From an uncultured Bacteroides sp. (GTDB lineage Bacteria; Bacteroidota; Bacteroidia; Bacteroidales; Bacteroidaceae), in NCBI GenBank assembly GCA_900546355.1, contig URCM01000035.1, forward strand, positions 1 to 26,881: a stretch of 26,881 bases of DNA, written 5' to 3'. Every line of letters begins with the position of its first letter. The first letter of the stretch is position 1. The translations under genes were made by a program, and so were the position numbers. A model generated the notes under the pieces. The model made no database searches and had not been told where the DNA came from. It saw only the letters and a program-made list of their open reading frames with translations. Shown piece by piece: positions 1 through 6,140 of the stretch.

Positions 1-591
1 GTGGAACAGCCGCTCCCGATGATTTACCAAAGCGGTTACCTGACCGTCAAGGATTGCGATATGGAATTCGGCACCTTCCTGCTCGATTTCCCGAACAATG
101 AAGTGAAGAACGGCTTCGTCTCGCTGGTCGCGTCCAATTACCTGAAACCGGAAGAGAACCTGAACAGTTGGATTCGAGATGTAGTGAGAGCTTTGCGCCA
201 GGGTGACACGGAAAGCCTGCGCGGCCTGTTCACCTCTTTCCTGGCGGGCATCCCTTACACCATGCGGAGCAAGCACGAGAAAGAACGTTATTTCCATTAC
301 ACGTTCTACCTCATCTTCCGCCTGATAAGCGTCTACACGGTCTATACCGAGAAGGAACAGAGCCAGGGACGTTCGGACTGCATCGTGGAAACGCCTGACT
401 ATGTATATATCTTCGAGTTCAAACGCGACGGTTCCGCGGACGAGGCTTTGACACAAATAGAGGCGAAAGGCTATGCACGACCGTATGAGGCAGACCCGCG
501 GACGATATATAAAATAGGTGTGAACTTTTCTTCCGAAACGGGAAGAGTGGAAGAATGGAAAAACGTTAGAATGCTGAATCGAACTCTATAA
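1..591 (+). CDS. DUF1703 / AAA-ATPase-like protein, C-terminal part (cut by window edge)
   Basis: The reading frame is open at base 1, so the GTG there is probably an internal codon; 196 residues are visible. The C-terminal half resembles the PD-(D/E)XK nuclease-like domain (DUF1703) that follows an AAA-ATPase-like domain in a large Bacteroidetes family, usually around 500 residues. The nuclease-like core is visible: Asp126 in GRSDCIVE, then Glu139 and Lys141 in YIFEFKRDG, followed by an amphipathic stretch (DEALTQIEAKGYA). Family members are abundant in Bacteroides genomes, often in many copies, and their biological role is unsettled. The AAA part, with its Walker motifs, would lie left of the window. 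The frame ends with TAA at 589-591, and the next plus-strand gene is more than 2 kb away. Family assignment is from memory of conserved motifs, not from a search. Confidence 0.85.
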   Translation: MEQPLPMIYQSGYLTVKDCDMEFGTFLLDFPNNEVKNGFVSLVASNYLKPEENLNSWIRDVVRALRQGDTESLRGLFTSFLAGIPYTMRSKHEKERYFHYTFYLIFRLISVYTVYTEKEQSQGRSDCIVETPDYVYIFEFKRDGSADEALTQIEAKGYARPYEADPRTIYKIGVNFSSETGRVEEWKNVRMLNRTL

Positions 592-595
592 GATA

Positions 596-925
596 TTATC
601 GCATACTTGTCTTGTCTGTATATCCCTTGATTTTTGCAGGACAACCTATGAGTATTGCAAAACCGGGCACATCTTTTGTTACTGCTGCTCCTGCACCCAC
701 CATAGCCCATTTACATATACCACCCAGCGACGCGCCTTCACCTATGCGTGCAAGTGATATAATCCAGCCGAGCGAACTTTCCAGCATACCGTCAGGAGTA
801 ATGGAACGAGGATGTTTGCCATGGGTGAATGTTACGTTGAATCCTACGAACGCACCGTCTTCCTGCGTAACTCCCTGTGGCACCATGACGTGTGACTGTA
901 TTTGTGGCTTTACGCAAGTTGTCAC
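596..925 (-). pseudogene. Remnant of hexapeptide-repeat sugar N-acetyltransferase (WlbB/WbpD-like)
   Basis: A 109-codon minus-strand frame reads as the middle and end of a left-handed beta-helix acetyltransferase of the kind that acetylates UDP-amino sugars for O-antigen or capsule. Recognisable pieces are PQGVTQEDGAFVG, FTHGKHPRS.TPDG, IGEGASLGG, and the typical end MVGAGAAVTKDVPGFAILIGCPAKI. Intact relatives are about 190 residues. Here the N-terminal hexapeptide coils are absent, and about 15 residues seem deleted between GASLG and the MVGAG block, where family members carry a further coil (GANATILPGVTIG-like). Several helix positions are substituted. No start context or promoter is evident, and no surface-polysaccharide genes are nearby. 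I read it as a decayed fragment left by rearrangement. A short functional protein cannot be excluded but is unlikely. Confidence 0.7.
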
Positions 926-933
926 ATAAAAGA

Positions 934-975
934 AAGAGAGGCAATTCCCAATCCGTGATTGAGAATGCCCCTCTT
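934..975 (-). terminator. Hairpin with T-rich tail, probable minus-strand terminator
   Basis: Arms 934-953 and 957-975 pair with a few mismatches (AGAGaGGCAaTTCcCAATC against GATTGaGAATGCCcCTCT). On the minus strand the stem is followed by TTTCTTTTAT. It lies just upstream of the acetyltransferase remnant and may insulate it from transcripts coming from the FKBP side. Confidence 0.45.
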
Positions 976-1010
976 ATCCCCTCTTATCTTAGGTAAGCAT
1001 TTGGTTATTT

Positions 1011-1184
1011 AGAAACTATTTTGAGCCCTGTTTTCGAGGATGTTTTTCTGATTTTATAAAGAGGATAACGGGCTATCTGGCGAAGAACAGAAGCGGAAAG
1101 AACCCCAGAATCCCCCCAAACACACACGAAAACGGATACATCCAGACGAGAATAAATTTTTCGTAGAAGTTCAAAACAGTTTCT
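1011..1184. repeat. MITE-like dispersed repeat, copy 1
   Basis: The element is bounded by imperfect terminal inverted repeats, AGAAACTATTTTGA on the left and TCAAAACAGTTTCT on the right (13 of 14 match). Its interior (about 1061-1150) is strongly similar to the interior of 19115-19308, including the shared run CACACACGAAAACGGATACA. Read on the plus strand, both copies encode a similar basic peptide containing KHTRKRIH, but in this copy an in-frame TGA lies just upstream of the conserved block. It sits in the gap between the acetyltransferase remnant and the FKBP terminator. No transposase is inside, so if mobile it is non-autonomous. The hairpin CTTAGA-ACAGGC-TCTAAG follows directly at the right end. 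Confidence 0.75.
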
Positions 1185-1229
1185 TAGAACAGGCTCTAAG
1201 ACCGGTTGGTGCTTTTGGATGGAGAAAAG

Positions 1230-1282
1230 AAAAACGCAGATTGACGCAAGTTCCATACTGAAGCTTGCATGAATCTGCGTTT
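1230..1282 (-). terminator. Rho-independent terminator of the FKBP operon
   Basis: Arms 1232-1250 and 1264-1282 form a long stem (AAACGCAGATT...GCAAG against CTTGC...AATCTGCGTTT). In the minus direction it is followed by TTTTCTTTTCT. It lies about 20 bp beyond the stop codon of the lipoprotein FKBP gene. A perfect 10-bp palindrome GCGTTAACGC (1291-1300) abuts the stop codon. Confidence 0.8.
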
Positions 1283-1300
1283 CAAGATGAGCGTTAACGC

Positions 1301-2179
1301 TTATTTTTTCGCGGGAGTATCTTCTACGCCAATCAGTTCGATTTCGAAAATCAAGGTAGAGAACGGTTTGATTTTACCGCGGTCCATCGAGCCGTAAGCC
1401 AATTCTTGCGGGATATAGAGTTCCCATTTCGAGCCAGCCGGCATCAGGGTCAAGGCTTCGGTCCAACCTTTGATTACCTGGTCGGCACGGAAGGTGCGCG
1501 GTTCTTTGCCCTTGTACGAAGAGTCGAATTCAGTTCCGTCAATCAACGTACCTCTGTAGTGTACTTTTACTCTCGAAGTAGCGGTAGGCACTTTGCCGGT
1601 TCCTTCTTTAATGACCTTGTATTGCAAACCGCTGGCGGTAGTTTTCACGCCTTCTTTCGTTTTGTTTGTAGCGAGGAAGTCTTCGTTCTGTTTTTTGTAA
1701 TCGGCGTATTTTTCGGCCAACGCTTTTTCCTTGATAGCCTCTACCTGTGTGCGTACATACAGGCTTGCCGAGTCAACAGGCACGATAGCTTGTTCTTTTA
1801 CGGCAGCCAGGAAACCAGCCAAGAAGTTCTCTTTCGTCAGGCTGTTGAGCGAATCTCCCTCGAAAACCTGTCCGTTGAGCGCTTCGAACATCTGTCCGTT
1901 CACCTGTACACCGATTTGCATACCCATCAGGTAAGCCAAATCTTTGGGGTCGCTTGTTTTCATACCCTGTTCGATACCCCGGATGAAGTCTTCATAATGA
2001 GCAGAGTCTACTCCCATACGCGGGCTGAACGCATAGTCTTTCAATCCTTGTGTGTTGGCGACACCCATCATGTATGAAAGGGTATCTACTTCATTCTTCA
2101 TGTTGGCCTGCGGACCTTGCGCACATGATGCCATACCGCCCGCAATGACCAAAGCCATTAAAAATGTACTTTTTTTCAT
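1301..2179 (-). CDS. FKBP-type peptidyl-prolyl isomerase, lipoprotein (Mip/FkpA-like)
   Basis: This is a cis-trans prolyl isomerase/chaperone predicted to be anchored in the cell envelope. I start it at ATG 2177-2179, giving 292 residues that begin MKKSTFLMALVIAGGMASC; the open frame extends 23 codons further upstream but without a signal-like sequence. The hydrophobic stretch ends in the lipobox MASC, so Cys17 should be lipidated. An N-terminal dimerisation domain rich in helices (LSYMMGVANTQGLK..., FIRGIEQGMK, residues about 30-165) is followed by an FKBP domain from about residue 185, with FDSSYKG, VIKGWTEALTLMPAGSKWELYIP and LAYG. It is the second gene of an operon, 55 bp after the cytoplasmic paralogue 2235-2819. 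The pair probably splits folding work between cytoplasm and periplasm. Confidence 0.95.
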   Translation of the reverse strand: MKKSTFLMALVIAGGMASCAQGPQANMKNEVDTLSYMMGVANTQGLKDYAFSPRMGVDSAHYEDFIRGIEQGMKTSDPKDLAYLMGMQIGVQVNGQMFEALNGQVFEGDSLNSLTKENFLAGFLAAVKEQAIVPVDSASLYVRTQVEAIKEKALAEKYADYKKQNEDFLATNKTKEGVKTTASGLQYKVIKEGTGKVPTATSRVKVHYRGTLIDGTEFDSSYKGKEPRTFRADQVIKGWTEALTLMPAGSKWELYIPQELAYGSMDRGKIKPFSTLIFEIELIGVEDTPAKK

Positions 2180-2234
2180 TTGCTTTACGTGTTTATTTTG
2201 TTGTTGATTAAATTCAAATAATGGTAATATCCCA

Positions 2235-2819
2235 TTACAACACCTCAATCAGCTCCACTTCGAAGATAAGGGTGCTGTGAGGCGGAATCATTTCGCCTGC
2301 GCCTTGTGCGCCGTATGCCAGTTCGGACGGGATGTAGAGTTTCCACTTTGCGCCTTCTGTCATCAGCTGGAGTGCTTCTACCCAGCCTTTGATGACCTGG
2401 TTCACGCCGAATACGGCCGGTTCGCCACGCTTGATGGAGCTGTCAAACAAAGTTCCGTCTATCAGTGTGCCTTCGTAGTGGCAACGTACACGGTCGGTAG
2501 CTTTTGGGTGCTTGCCGTTCCCCTCCTTGATGACTTCGTATTGCAGGCCGCTGGGAAGTGTCACGATGTTCGGTTTTTTCTTGTTTTCTTCGAGGAACGC
2601 TTTTCCTTTCGCGATGTTTTCCGCGTTCATTTTCTCTTCCAGTTCTGCAAAATACTTATTCACTATTTCGCGGGCTTCGTTATGCGTGATAGCCGTTTTG
2701 TTTCCTTCCAATACATCTTTGATTGCTTGCGCAAAGTCGTTTACGTCGATGCTGCGGGCGCCCATACTCCACAAGTTCTGACCTATGCCTAAGCCAATGG
2801 CGTAACTGAATTTATCCAT
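2235..2819 (-). CDS. FKBP-type peptidyl-prolyl isomerase, cytoplasmic (FklB-like)
   Basis: A 194-residue prolyl isomerase without a signal peptide, starting MDKFSYAIGLGIGQNL. The N-terminal helical dimerisation segment (residues 1-75, with the usual YAIGLGIGQNL and EIVNKYFAELEEKM stretches) and a linker helix lead into an FKBP domain (about 88-194) with LPSGLQYEVIKEG, FDSSIKRGEPAVF, VIKGWVEALQLMTEGAKWKLYIP, LAYG and the closing FEVELIEV. Length and layout match the FKBP22/FklB type. It is the first gene of a two-gene minus-strand operon with the lipoprotein FKBP. A promoter with TACCTTTG (2862-2869, minus) precedes it, so transcription would start about 35-40 bp ahead of the ATG. Confidence 0.95.
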   Translation of the reverse strand: MDKFSYAIGLGIGQNLWSMGARSIDVNDFAQAIKDVLEGNKTAITHNEAREIVNKYFAELEEKMNAENIAKGKAFLEENKKKPNIVTLPSGLQYEVIKEGNGKHPKATDRVRCHYEGTLIDGTLFDSSIKRGEPAVFGVNQVIKGWVEALQLMTEGAKWKLYIPSELAYGAQGAGEMIPPHSTLIFEVELIEVL

Positions 2820-2861
2820 AAAGTCTTTGAGTTAAAAGATATTGTTTTTCTTTAGTCGGCG

Positions 2862-2869
2862 CAAAGGTA
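2862..2869 (-). promoter_or_regulatory. Promoter -7 box (TACCTTTG) of FKBP operon
   Basis: The minus strand reads TACCTTTG, a match to the Bacteroidetes sigma-ABfr -7 consensus TAnnTTTG. It is about 43 bp upstream of the cytoplasmic FKBP start. No clear -33 TTTG is seen at the expected distance. Confidence 0.6.
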
Positions 2870-2914
2870 TCTTTTTTATTTGAATAAGAGCTTCTGTAAG
2901 CGATTAAATTTTCT

Positions 2915-2922
2915 TATTTTTG
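2915..2922 (+). promoter_or_regulatory. Promoter -7 box (TATTTTTG) of sirtuin gene
   Basis: TATTTTTG matches TAnnTTTG and lies 32 bp before the sirtuin ATG, giving a leader of roughly 25 bases. The -33 element is weak. It is back to back with the FKBP operon promoter. Confidence 0.5.
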
Positions 2923-2954
2923 TATGGTTAATCGTATGAAGGAGGAACTTGCGT

Positions 2955-3659
2955 ATGAAAAAGTTGGTTATATTGACAGGAGCAGGCATGAGTGCCGAGA
3001 GCGGAATCAGTACTTTCCGCGACTCTGGAGGGTTGTGGGAGCAGTATCCCGTAGAACAAGTGGCTACACCCGAAGGCTATCGGGCGAACCCGAAGTTGGT
3101 AATAGATTTCTATAACGCGCGGCGTAAGGAACTGCAACGCGTGAAGCCCAACCGCGGGCATGAGCTGATAGCCGAATTGGAAAAGGACTTCGACGTGACG
3201 GTCATTACACAGAACGTCGACAACTTGCACGAACGGGCAGGAAGCCACCATGTCATTCATCTGCATGGGGAACTGACCAAGGTTACATCGAGCCGGGACC
3301 CGAACAATCCGGCATACATCAAAGAGTTGAAGCCCGAAGAATGGGAAGTGAAGATGGGCGACCTGGCCGCCGACGGCTCCCAGCTCCGTCCGTTCATCGT
3401 GTGGTTCGGCGAGGCGGTGCCGATGATAGAAACCGCCATCGGATACGCCGAGCAAGCCGATATATTCGTCATTATCGGCACTTCGCTCAATGTGTATCCG
3501 GCGGCAGGACTGCTCAATTATGTGCCGTCTCGTGTACCGGTGTACCTTATCGACCCGAAAGAAGTCACCATTGTTTCGGGCAGGAAGGTGCATGTTATCC
3601 GCAAGGGAGCTTCGGAAGGAATGGAAGAATTAAAAAATATGTTATTAAAAGAACGGTGA
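2955..3659 (+). CDS. cobB: Sir2-family NAD-dependent protein deacylase (class III, CobB-like)
   Basis: The enzyme removes lysine acyl groups (acetyl or succinyl type) using NAD+. Start ATG 2955 is chosen because a full AGGAGG lies 9 bases upstream; an upstream TTG at 2949 is also in frame. The 234 residues show the NAD-binding GAGMSAESGIS (9-19) and FRD, the class III marker Tyr53/Arg56 in FYNARR, TQNVDNLHERAG (85-96), catalytic His104 in HLHGEL, and IVWFGEAVP and GTSLNVYPAAGL. In most sirtuins a four-cysteine zinc site sits between the HGEL and WFGE motifs. Here that stretch (107-150) has no cysteine at all, and neither does the rest of the protein. The module is of similar length, so it is substituted rather than deleted. 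The gene stands alone, followed by rubredoxin with its own promoter. Confidence 0.95.
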   Translation: MKKLVILTGAGMSAESGISTFRDSGGLWEQYPVEQVATPEGYRANPKLVIDFYNARRKELQRVKPNRGHELIAELEKDFDVTVITQNVDNLHERAGSHHVIHLHGELTKVTSSRDPNNPAYIKELKPEEWEVKMGDLAADGSQLRPFIVWFGEAVPMIETAIGYAEQADIFVIIGTSLNVYPAAGLLNYVPSRVPVYLIDPKEVTIVSGRKVHVIRKGASEGMEELKNMLLKER

Positions 3660-3674
3660 TAAACAAATCTTCCC

Positions 3675-3682
3675 TATATTTG
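3675..3682 (+). promoter_or_regulatory. Promoter -7 box (TATATTTG) of rubredoxin gene
   Basis: TATATTTG fits TAnnTTTG and starts 16 bp after the sirtuin stop codon, 48 bp before the rubredoxin ATG. No convincing -33 box is seen. Confidence 0.5.
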
Positions 3683-3730
3683 TTCCATCATATAAAAGAA
3701 CATTATAGCTAACTTAAAACAATTGGACGT

Positions 3731-3895
3731 ATGAAAAAGTACATTTGCACCGTATGTGATTGGGAATACGATCCCGCTAAAGGTGATCCCGATAACGGCA
3801 TCGCTCCGGGCACAGCATTCGAAGACCTGCCCGAAGATTGGGTTTGCCCGGTTTGTGGAGTAGGAAAAGAAGATTTCCAACCGGTAGAGGAGTAA
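3731..3895 (+). CDS. Rubredoxin
   Basis: A 54-residue protein starting [15 protein letters not shown] and ending DFQPVEE. It has the two iron-binding pairs Cys6-x2-Cys9 and Cys39-x2-Cys42 ([11 protein letters not shown]), with the usual spacing, aromatic core residues and length. Rubredoxin is a small cytoplasmic one-electron carrier with an Fe(Cys)4 centre. In anaerobes it typically feeds electrons to rubrerythrin, superoxide reductase or oxygen reductases that detoxify oxygen and peroxide; no such partner is in the window. It has its own promoter box and is closed by a strong terminator, so it is probably monocistronic. Confidence 0.97.
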   Translation: MKKYICTVCDWEYDPAKGDPDNGIAPGTAFEDLPEDWVCPVCGVGKEDFQPVEE

Positions 3896-3920
3896 ATTCC
3901 TTTAGAGGTTAGAAAAGCCG

Positions 3921-3969
3921 AAAGCCGGCCTGCGTAGCGTAATGCTTGCAGGCCGGCTTTCCTGGTTTC
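3921..3969 (+). terminator. Rho-independent terminator after rubredoxin
   Basis: A perfect 13-bp stem, AAAGCCGGCCTGC (3921-3933) with GCAGGCCGGCTTT (3948-3960), has a 14-base loop and is followed by CCTGGTTT. It begins 25 bp after the rubredoxin stop. Confidence 0.85.
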
Positions 3970-4026
3970 GGGGCTACGGAAACCGATGCAACCGGATGCC
4001 CAACCGGAGCCAATAATAGTTTCAGG

Positions 4027-4090
4027 CAGTTTTAATATACTGAAACTTTAGTTTTAATGCACTGAAACTACAGTTTTAGTGCTATTATAC
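4027..4090. repeat. Tandem 22-bp repeat, about three copies
   Basis: Units CAGTTTTAATATACTGAAAC (4027 on) and TAGTTTTAATGCACTGAAAC (4049 on), each 22 bp long, are followed by a partial, diverged third (CAGTTTTAGTGC, 4071 on). Each full unit is itself an inverted repeat (AGTTT...AAACT), so each can fold into a small hairpin. The array fills the gap between the rubredoxin terminator and the end of the GH35 gene. No gene is seen in 3896-4141. Confidence 0.7.
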
Positions 4091-4141
4091 TTCTGAAGAA
4101 ACTGCCTTGTGTTGTCATTCCTTATCATTCCCTGTGTTTTT

Positions 4142-5857
4142 TTACCGGTATTCGTATAGCTTCACATGCAGGATTTGGAAGTTGTCCACTCCGATGCGTG
4201 CGTGCCGTCCTTGGTGATCTTGATCGCCATTATAGCGCCGGATGAAGTTCAGGCTCCCGTCTTCGTTTACGCTGACTTCGTCTACCGAGCCGATGCCGAT
4301 GCGTTTTTCATTCTTCCACCGGGCGGCAGACGCTTGACGGCCCTCGCCTTCCAATACGAATCCGTCTTCGCCTAACTTGGCTTGCGCCGTGCTCAAAGCG
4401 GCTTCTTCTTTGCTTTTAAATTCGACCACGATGCCGCTTCCGGCTATCAGGTACTCGTCTTCAGCCATCCGGATGACCAGTCCTCCTCCTTCCGGCCATA
4501 CACTTCCATCGGTGGCACGTGAATCCCACGGCAAGGTAAAGAAGTGCTTACATATTAATAATGTGTTATCCCATGCAAGGGTGCGTTCTTTCTCGGTTTG
4601 GTCGAAAAGTAAGCCTTTCATGGCTCCCTGCCCCTGGTAACGGGTGATGAGAGGCATCAGTTCTTTCAGCTTGAGGTAGCTTTGGGTCAACTGGTAACTG
4701 GGACGGTCGGGCGCGTCTTCTATGGAGAACGGGCTGAAACCGATGCCGTCGTGCTCGCCGAATACATAAAAGGCACGCACACCATCATTAGGCTCCAGAC
4801 GGATTTCAGGTATAAAAAGCGGGTTGTTGTGCAGCTTATATTGTGCGGTCCAGCCGGTAAACCCTTTGTCGTAGAGGTCGGGAGCCAGCAGGTCAATGCC
4901 CGGAGCGGCACAATGCCAGATATCGATGAGATGAGCCAGCGGTCCTGCCGACGGATATTCACCGGGTTTGCGCCCGCGACTATTCATGGCGGCATTGACA
5001 TACATAGGCAAGTTGTACGCTTCCCGTCCGCACTGAATCATACGTTCCACATAAGAGGCATAATGCCATGCCATAAAGATTTCATCGGTATACAGGTCGG
5101 TGCCGAACACCTCCTGCCAGTTTCCTTCGGTCTTACCCCCGGCTTTTTGCCATTTTCCAGCCAGCCACGGGTGGAGCGTCTTTTTGTTCTTTACCAGGTA
5201 ATCGGCCAACTTCTCAGGAATGGCTGATTGGAACAGGCGGTTGGCTTCTTCCGAATGATCGCGCGCACTTTCCAGCATACCGATTTCGTTTTCTACCTGC
5301 ACCATGATGACGGTATGCTTGTCACCGTCGGTTTCGGAAAGATGCCGCATGAACGCTTTGAAAGCCTTGCTGTCCGCCTGGAATACATTGTCCGAGAAAG
5401 GACTGGCTATCTCCAGCGGCTTACCCGTCTGAGTCCGTACGCGCGGATACTTCTTGTAGTCTTGCTTGAACCATAGCGGGGCATAGCAGCTCATAGAGTT
5501 TTTCCATGCGCCGAACCAGAGAAAGACGATTCTCAAGTCGTTTGCCCGTGCCTGTGTAATGGCGTGGTCTACCAAAGAGAAATCGAATGTCCCCTCTTCG
5601 GCCTCTATCAGATCCCAGTAAGCAGGCACCAGTACCGTATTCAGCCCGGTGCGTTTCAGCTTGGGAAAGATGCGGTCGATGTCATACGGTGAAGATGCGG
5701 ACGAGTTTCCCAGTTCCCCTCCTAAAATAAGGTAGGGACAATTATCGACAATCAGTTGTTTGGCAGAACCTTGTTGCTGCCAGTGTGGAGTAGGTTGTGC
5801 CAGAGCTGTAGATAAAAGGACTCCGGCAAGTAGGGAAAGGATGGAACGTTTTTTCAT
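4142..5857 (-). CDS. GH35 beta-galactosidase with C-terminal DUF5597 domain, exported
   Basis: A predicted periplasmic or surface glycoside hydrolase removing terminal galactose (possibly another sugar) from an oligosaccharide. The 571 residues start with a signal peptide (MKKRSILSLLAGVLLSTALAQ). A TIM-barrel follows: GGELGNSSAS (about 46-55), TGLNTVLVPAYWDLIEAEEGTFDF, FGAWKNS, then VQVENEIG, where Glu191 after Asn190 is the likely acid/base. Glu351 in PLFIPEIRLEP is the likely nucleophile. The C-terminal 150 residues (from about LVIRMAEDEYLIAG) fit the beta-rich DUF5597 module attached to this GH35 subgroup; as I recall, a characterised Cellvibrio relative acts on xyloglucan side chains. It is divergent from susC-like 6141-9281 and so likely part of the same locus. 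Its promoter is complete (5883-5914). The real substrate is not visible from sequence. Confidence 0.92.
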   Translation of the reverse strand: MKKRSILSLLAGVLLSTALAQPTPHWQQQGSAKQLIVDNCPYLILGGELGNSSASSPYDIDRIFPKLKRTGLNTVLVPAYWDLIEAEEGTFDFSLVDHAITQARANDLRIVFLWFGAWKNSMSCYAPLWFKQDYKKYPRVRTQTGKPLEIASPFSDNVFQADSKAFKAFMRHLSETDGDKHTVIMVQVENEIGMLESARDHSEEANRLFQSAIPEKLADYLVKNKKTLHPWLAGKWQKAGGKTEGNWQEVFGTDLYTDEIFMAWHYASYVERMIQCGREAYNLPMYVNAAMNSRGRKPGEYPSAGPLAHLIDIWHCAAPGIDLLAPDLYDKGFTGWTAQYKLHNNPLFIPEIRLEPNDGVRAFYVFGEHDGIGFSPFSIEDAPDRPSYQLTQSYLKLKELMPLITRYQGQGAMKGLLFDQTEKERTLAWDNTLLICKHFFTLPWDSRATDGSVWPEGGGLVIRMAEDEYLIAGSGIVVEFKSKEEAALSTAQAKLGEDGFVLEGEGRQASAARWKNEKRIGIGSVDEVSVNEDGSLNFIRRYNGDQDHQGRHARIGVDNFQILHVKLYEYR

Positions 5858-5882
5858 AAGTAGATTTGTTTAGATGATGTCG

Positions 5883-5914
5883 CAAATATAATGGTATTAT
5901 CAAAAAATCCCAAA
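5883..5914 (-). promoter_or_regulatory. Promoter of GH35 gene (TTTG - 20 bp - TATATTTG)
   Basis: On the minus strand, TTTG (5911-5914) and TATATTTG (5883-5890) are separated by 20 bp, an excellent match to the Bacteroidetes housekeeping promoter. The -7 box ends 25 bp before the GH35 start. Confidence 0.75.
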
Positions 5915-5930
5915 TGCCGATTAGCACGAA

Positions 5931-5948
5931 TTATGTCGTACAACATAA
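5931..5948. promoter_or_regulatory. 18-bp near-palindrome in the GH35/susC divergent region
   Basis: TTATGTCGTACAACATAA is symmetrical at 14 of 18 positions. Its arms TTATGT/ACATAA share the ATGT/ACAT core of the three sites further right, so it may be a fourth, degenerate binding site. It lies 17 bp upstream of the GH35 -33 box. Confidence 0.45.
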
Positions 5949-5970
5949 GATATACGGTTTCTGATAGTTT

Positions 5971-6021
5971 ATGTAACATTTAACATAATAGATGTAACAT
6001 GGGTGATAATAAATGTAACAT
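5971..6021 (+). promoter_or_regulatory. Three ATGTAACAT operator-like sites, 21 bp apart
   Basis: Identical 9-mers ATGTAACAT occur at 5971-5979, 5992-6000 and 6013-6021, each exactly 21 bp from the next, which is two DNA helix turns. Each is nearly palindromic (ATGT-A-ACAT). The last ends 30 bp before the susC-like -7 box. The regular phasing suggests a regulator binding one face of the DNA; the regulator gene is not in the window. Confidence 0.7.
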
Positions 6022-6050
6022 ACGAGAAAAGCATATACAAACAAATATTC

Positions 6051-6058
6051 TACCTTTG
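6051..6058 (+). promoter_or_regulatory. Promoter -7 box (TACCTTTG) of susCD-like operon
   Basis: TACCTTTG matches TAnnTTTG. No TTTG is found around 19-21 bp upstream (the region is A-rich), which fits a promoter needing an activator. The leader to the susC-like ATG would be about 75 bases. Confidence 0.65.
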
Positions 6059-6140
6059 TCTGTCGAGAAAAAACGAATTGATACTCTGGTGAAAGCCAGA
6101 TAAAGCAATTCTATGTAAAACACAAAAATAATAATTAGTC

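Noticed and set aside
1005..1256. Minus-strand 83-codon ORF across the first MITE copy
   Set aside because: It runs through the inverted ends and the FKBP terminator and has no start context; it is explained by the repeat.
2949..3659. TTG at 2949 as sirtuin start
   Set aside because: The ATG at 2955 has better spacing to AGGAGG and gives the usual MKKLV start.
4027..4090. Possible CRISPR array
   Set aside because: Repeats are contiguous with no spacers of regular length, and no cas genes are present.
4682..5227. Plus-strand 181-codon ORF antisense to the GH35 gene
   Set aside because: It is a shadow frame of a well-supported gene, without motifs.
5971..6021. Iterons of a replication origin
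   Set aside because: Three sites with 21-bp spacing directly ahead of a susC-like promoter, with no rep or dnaA gene nearby, fit an operator better.
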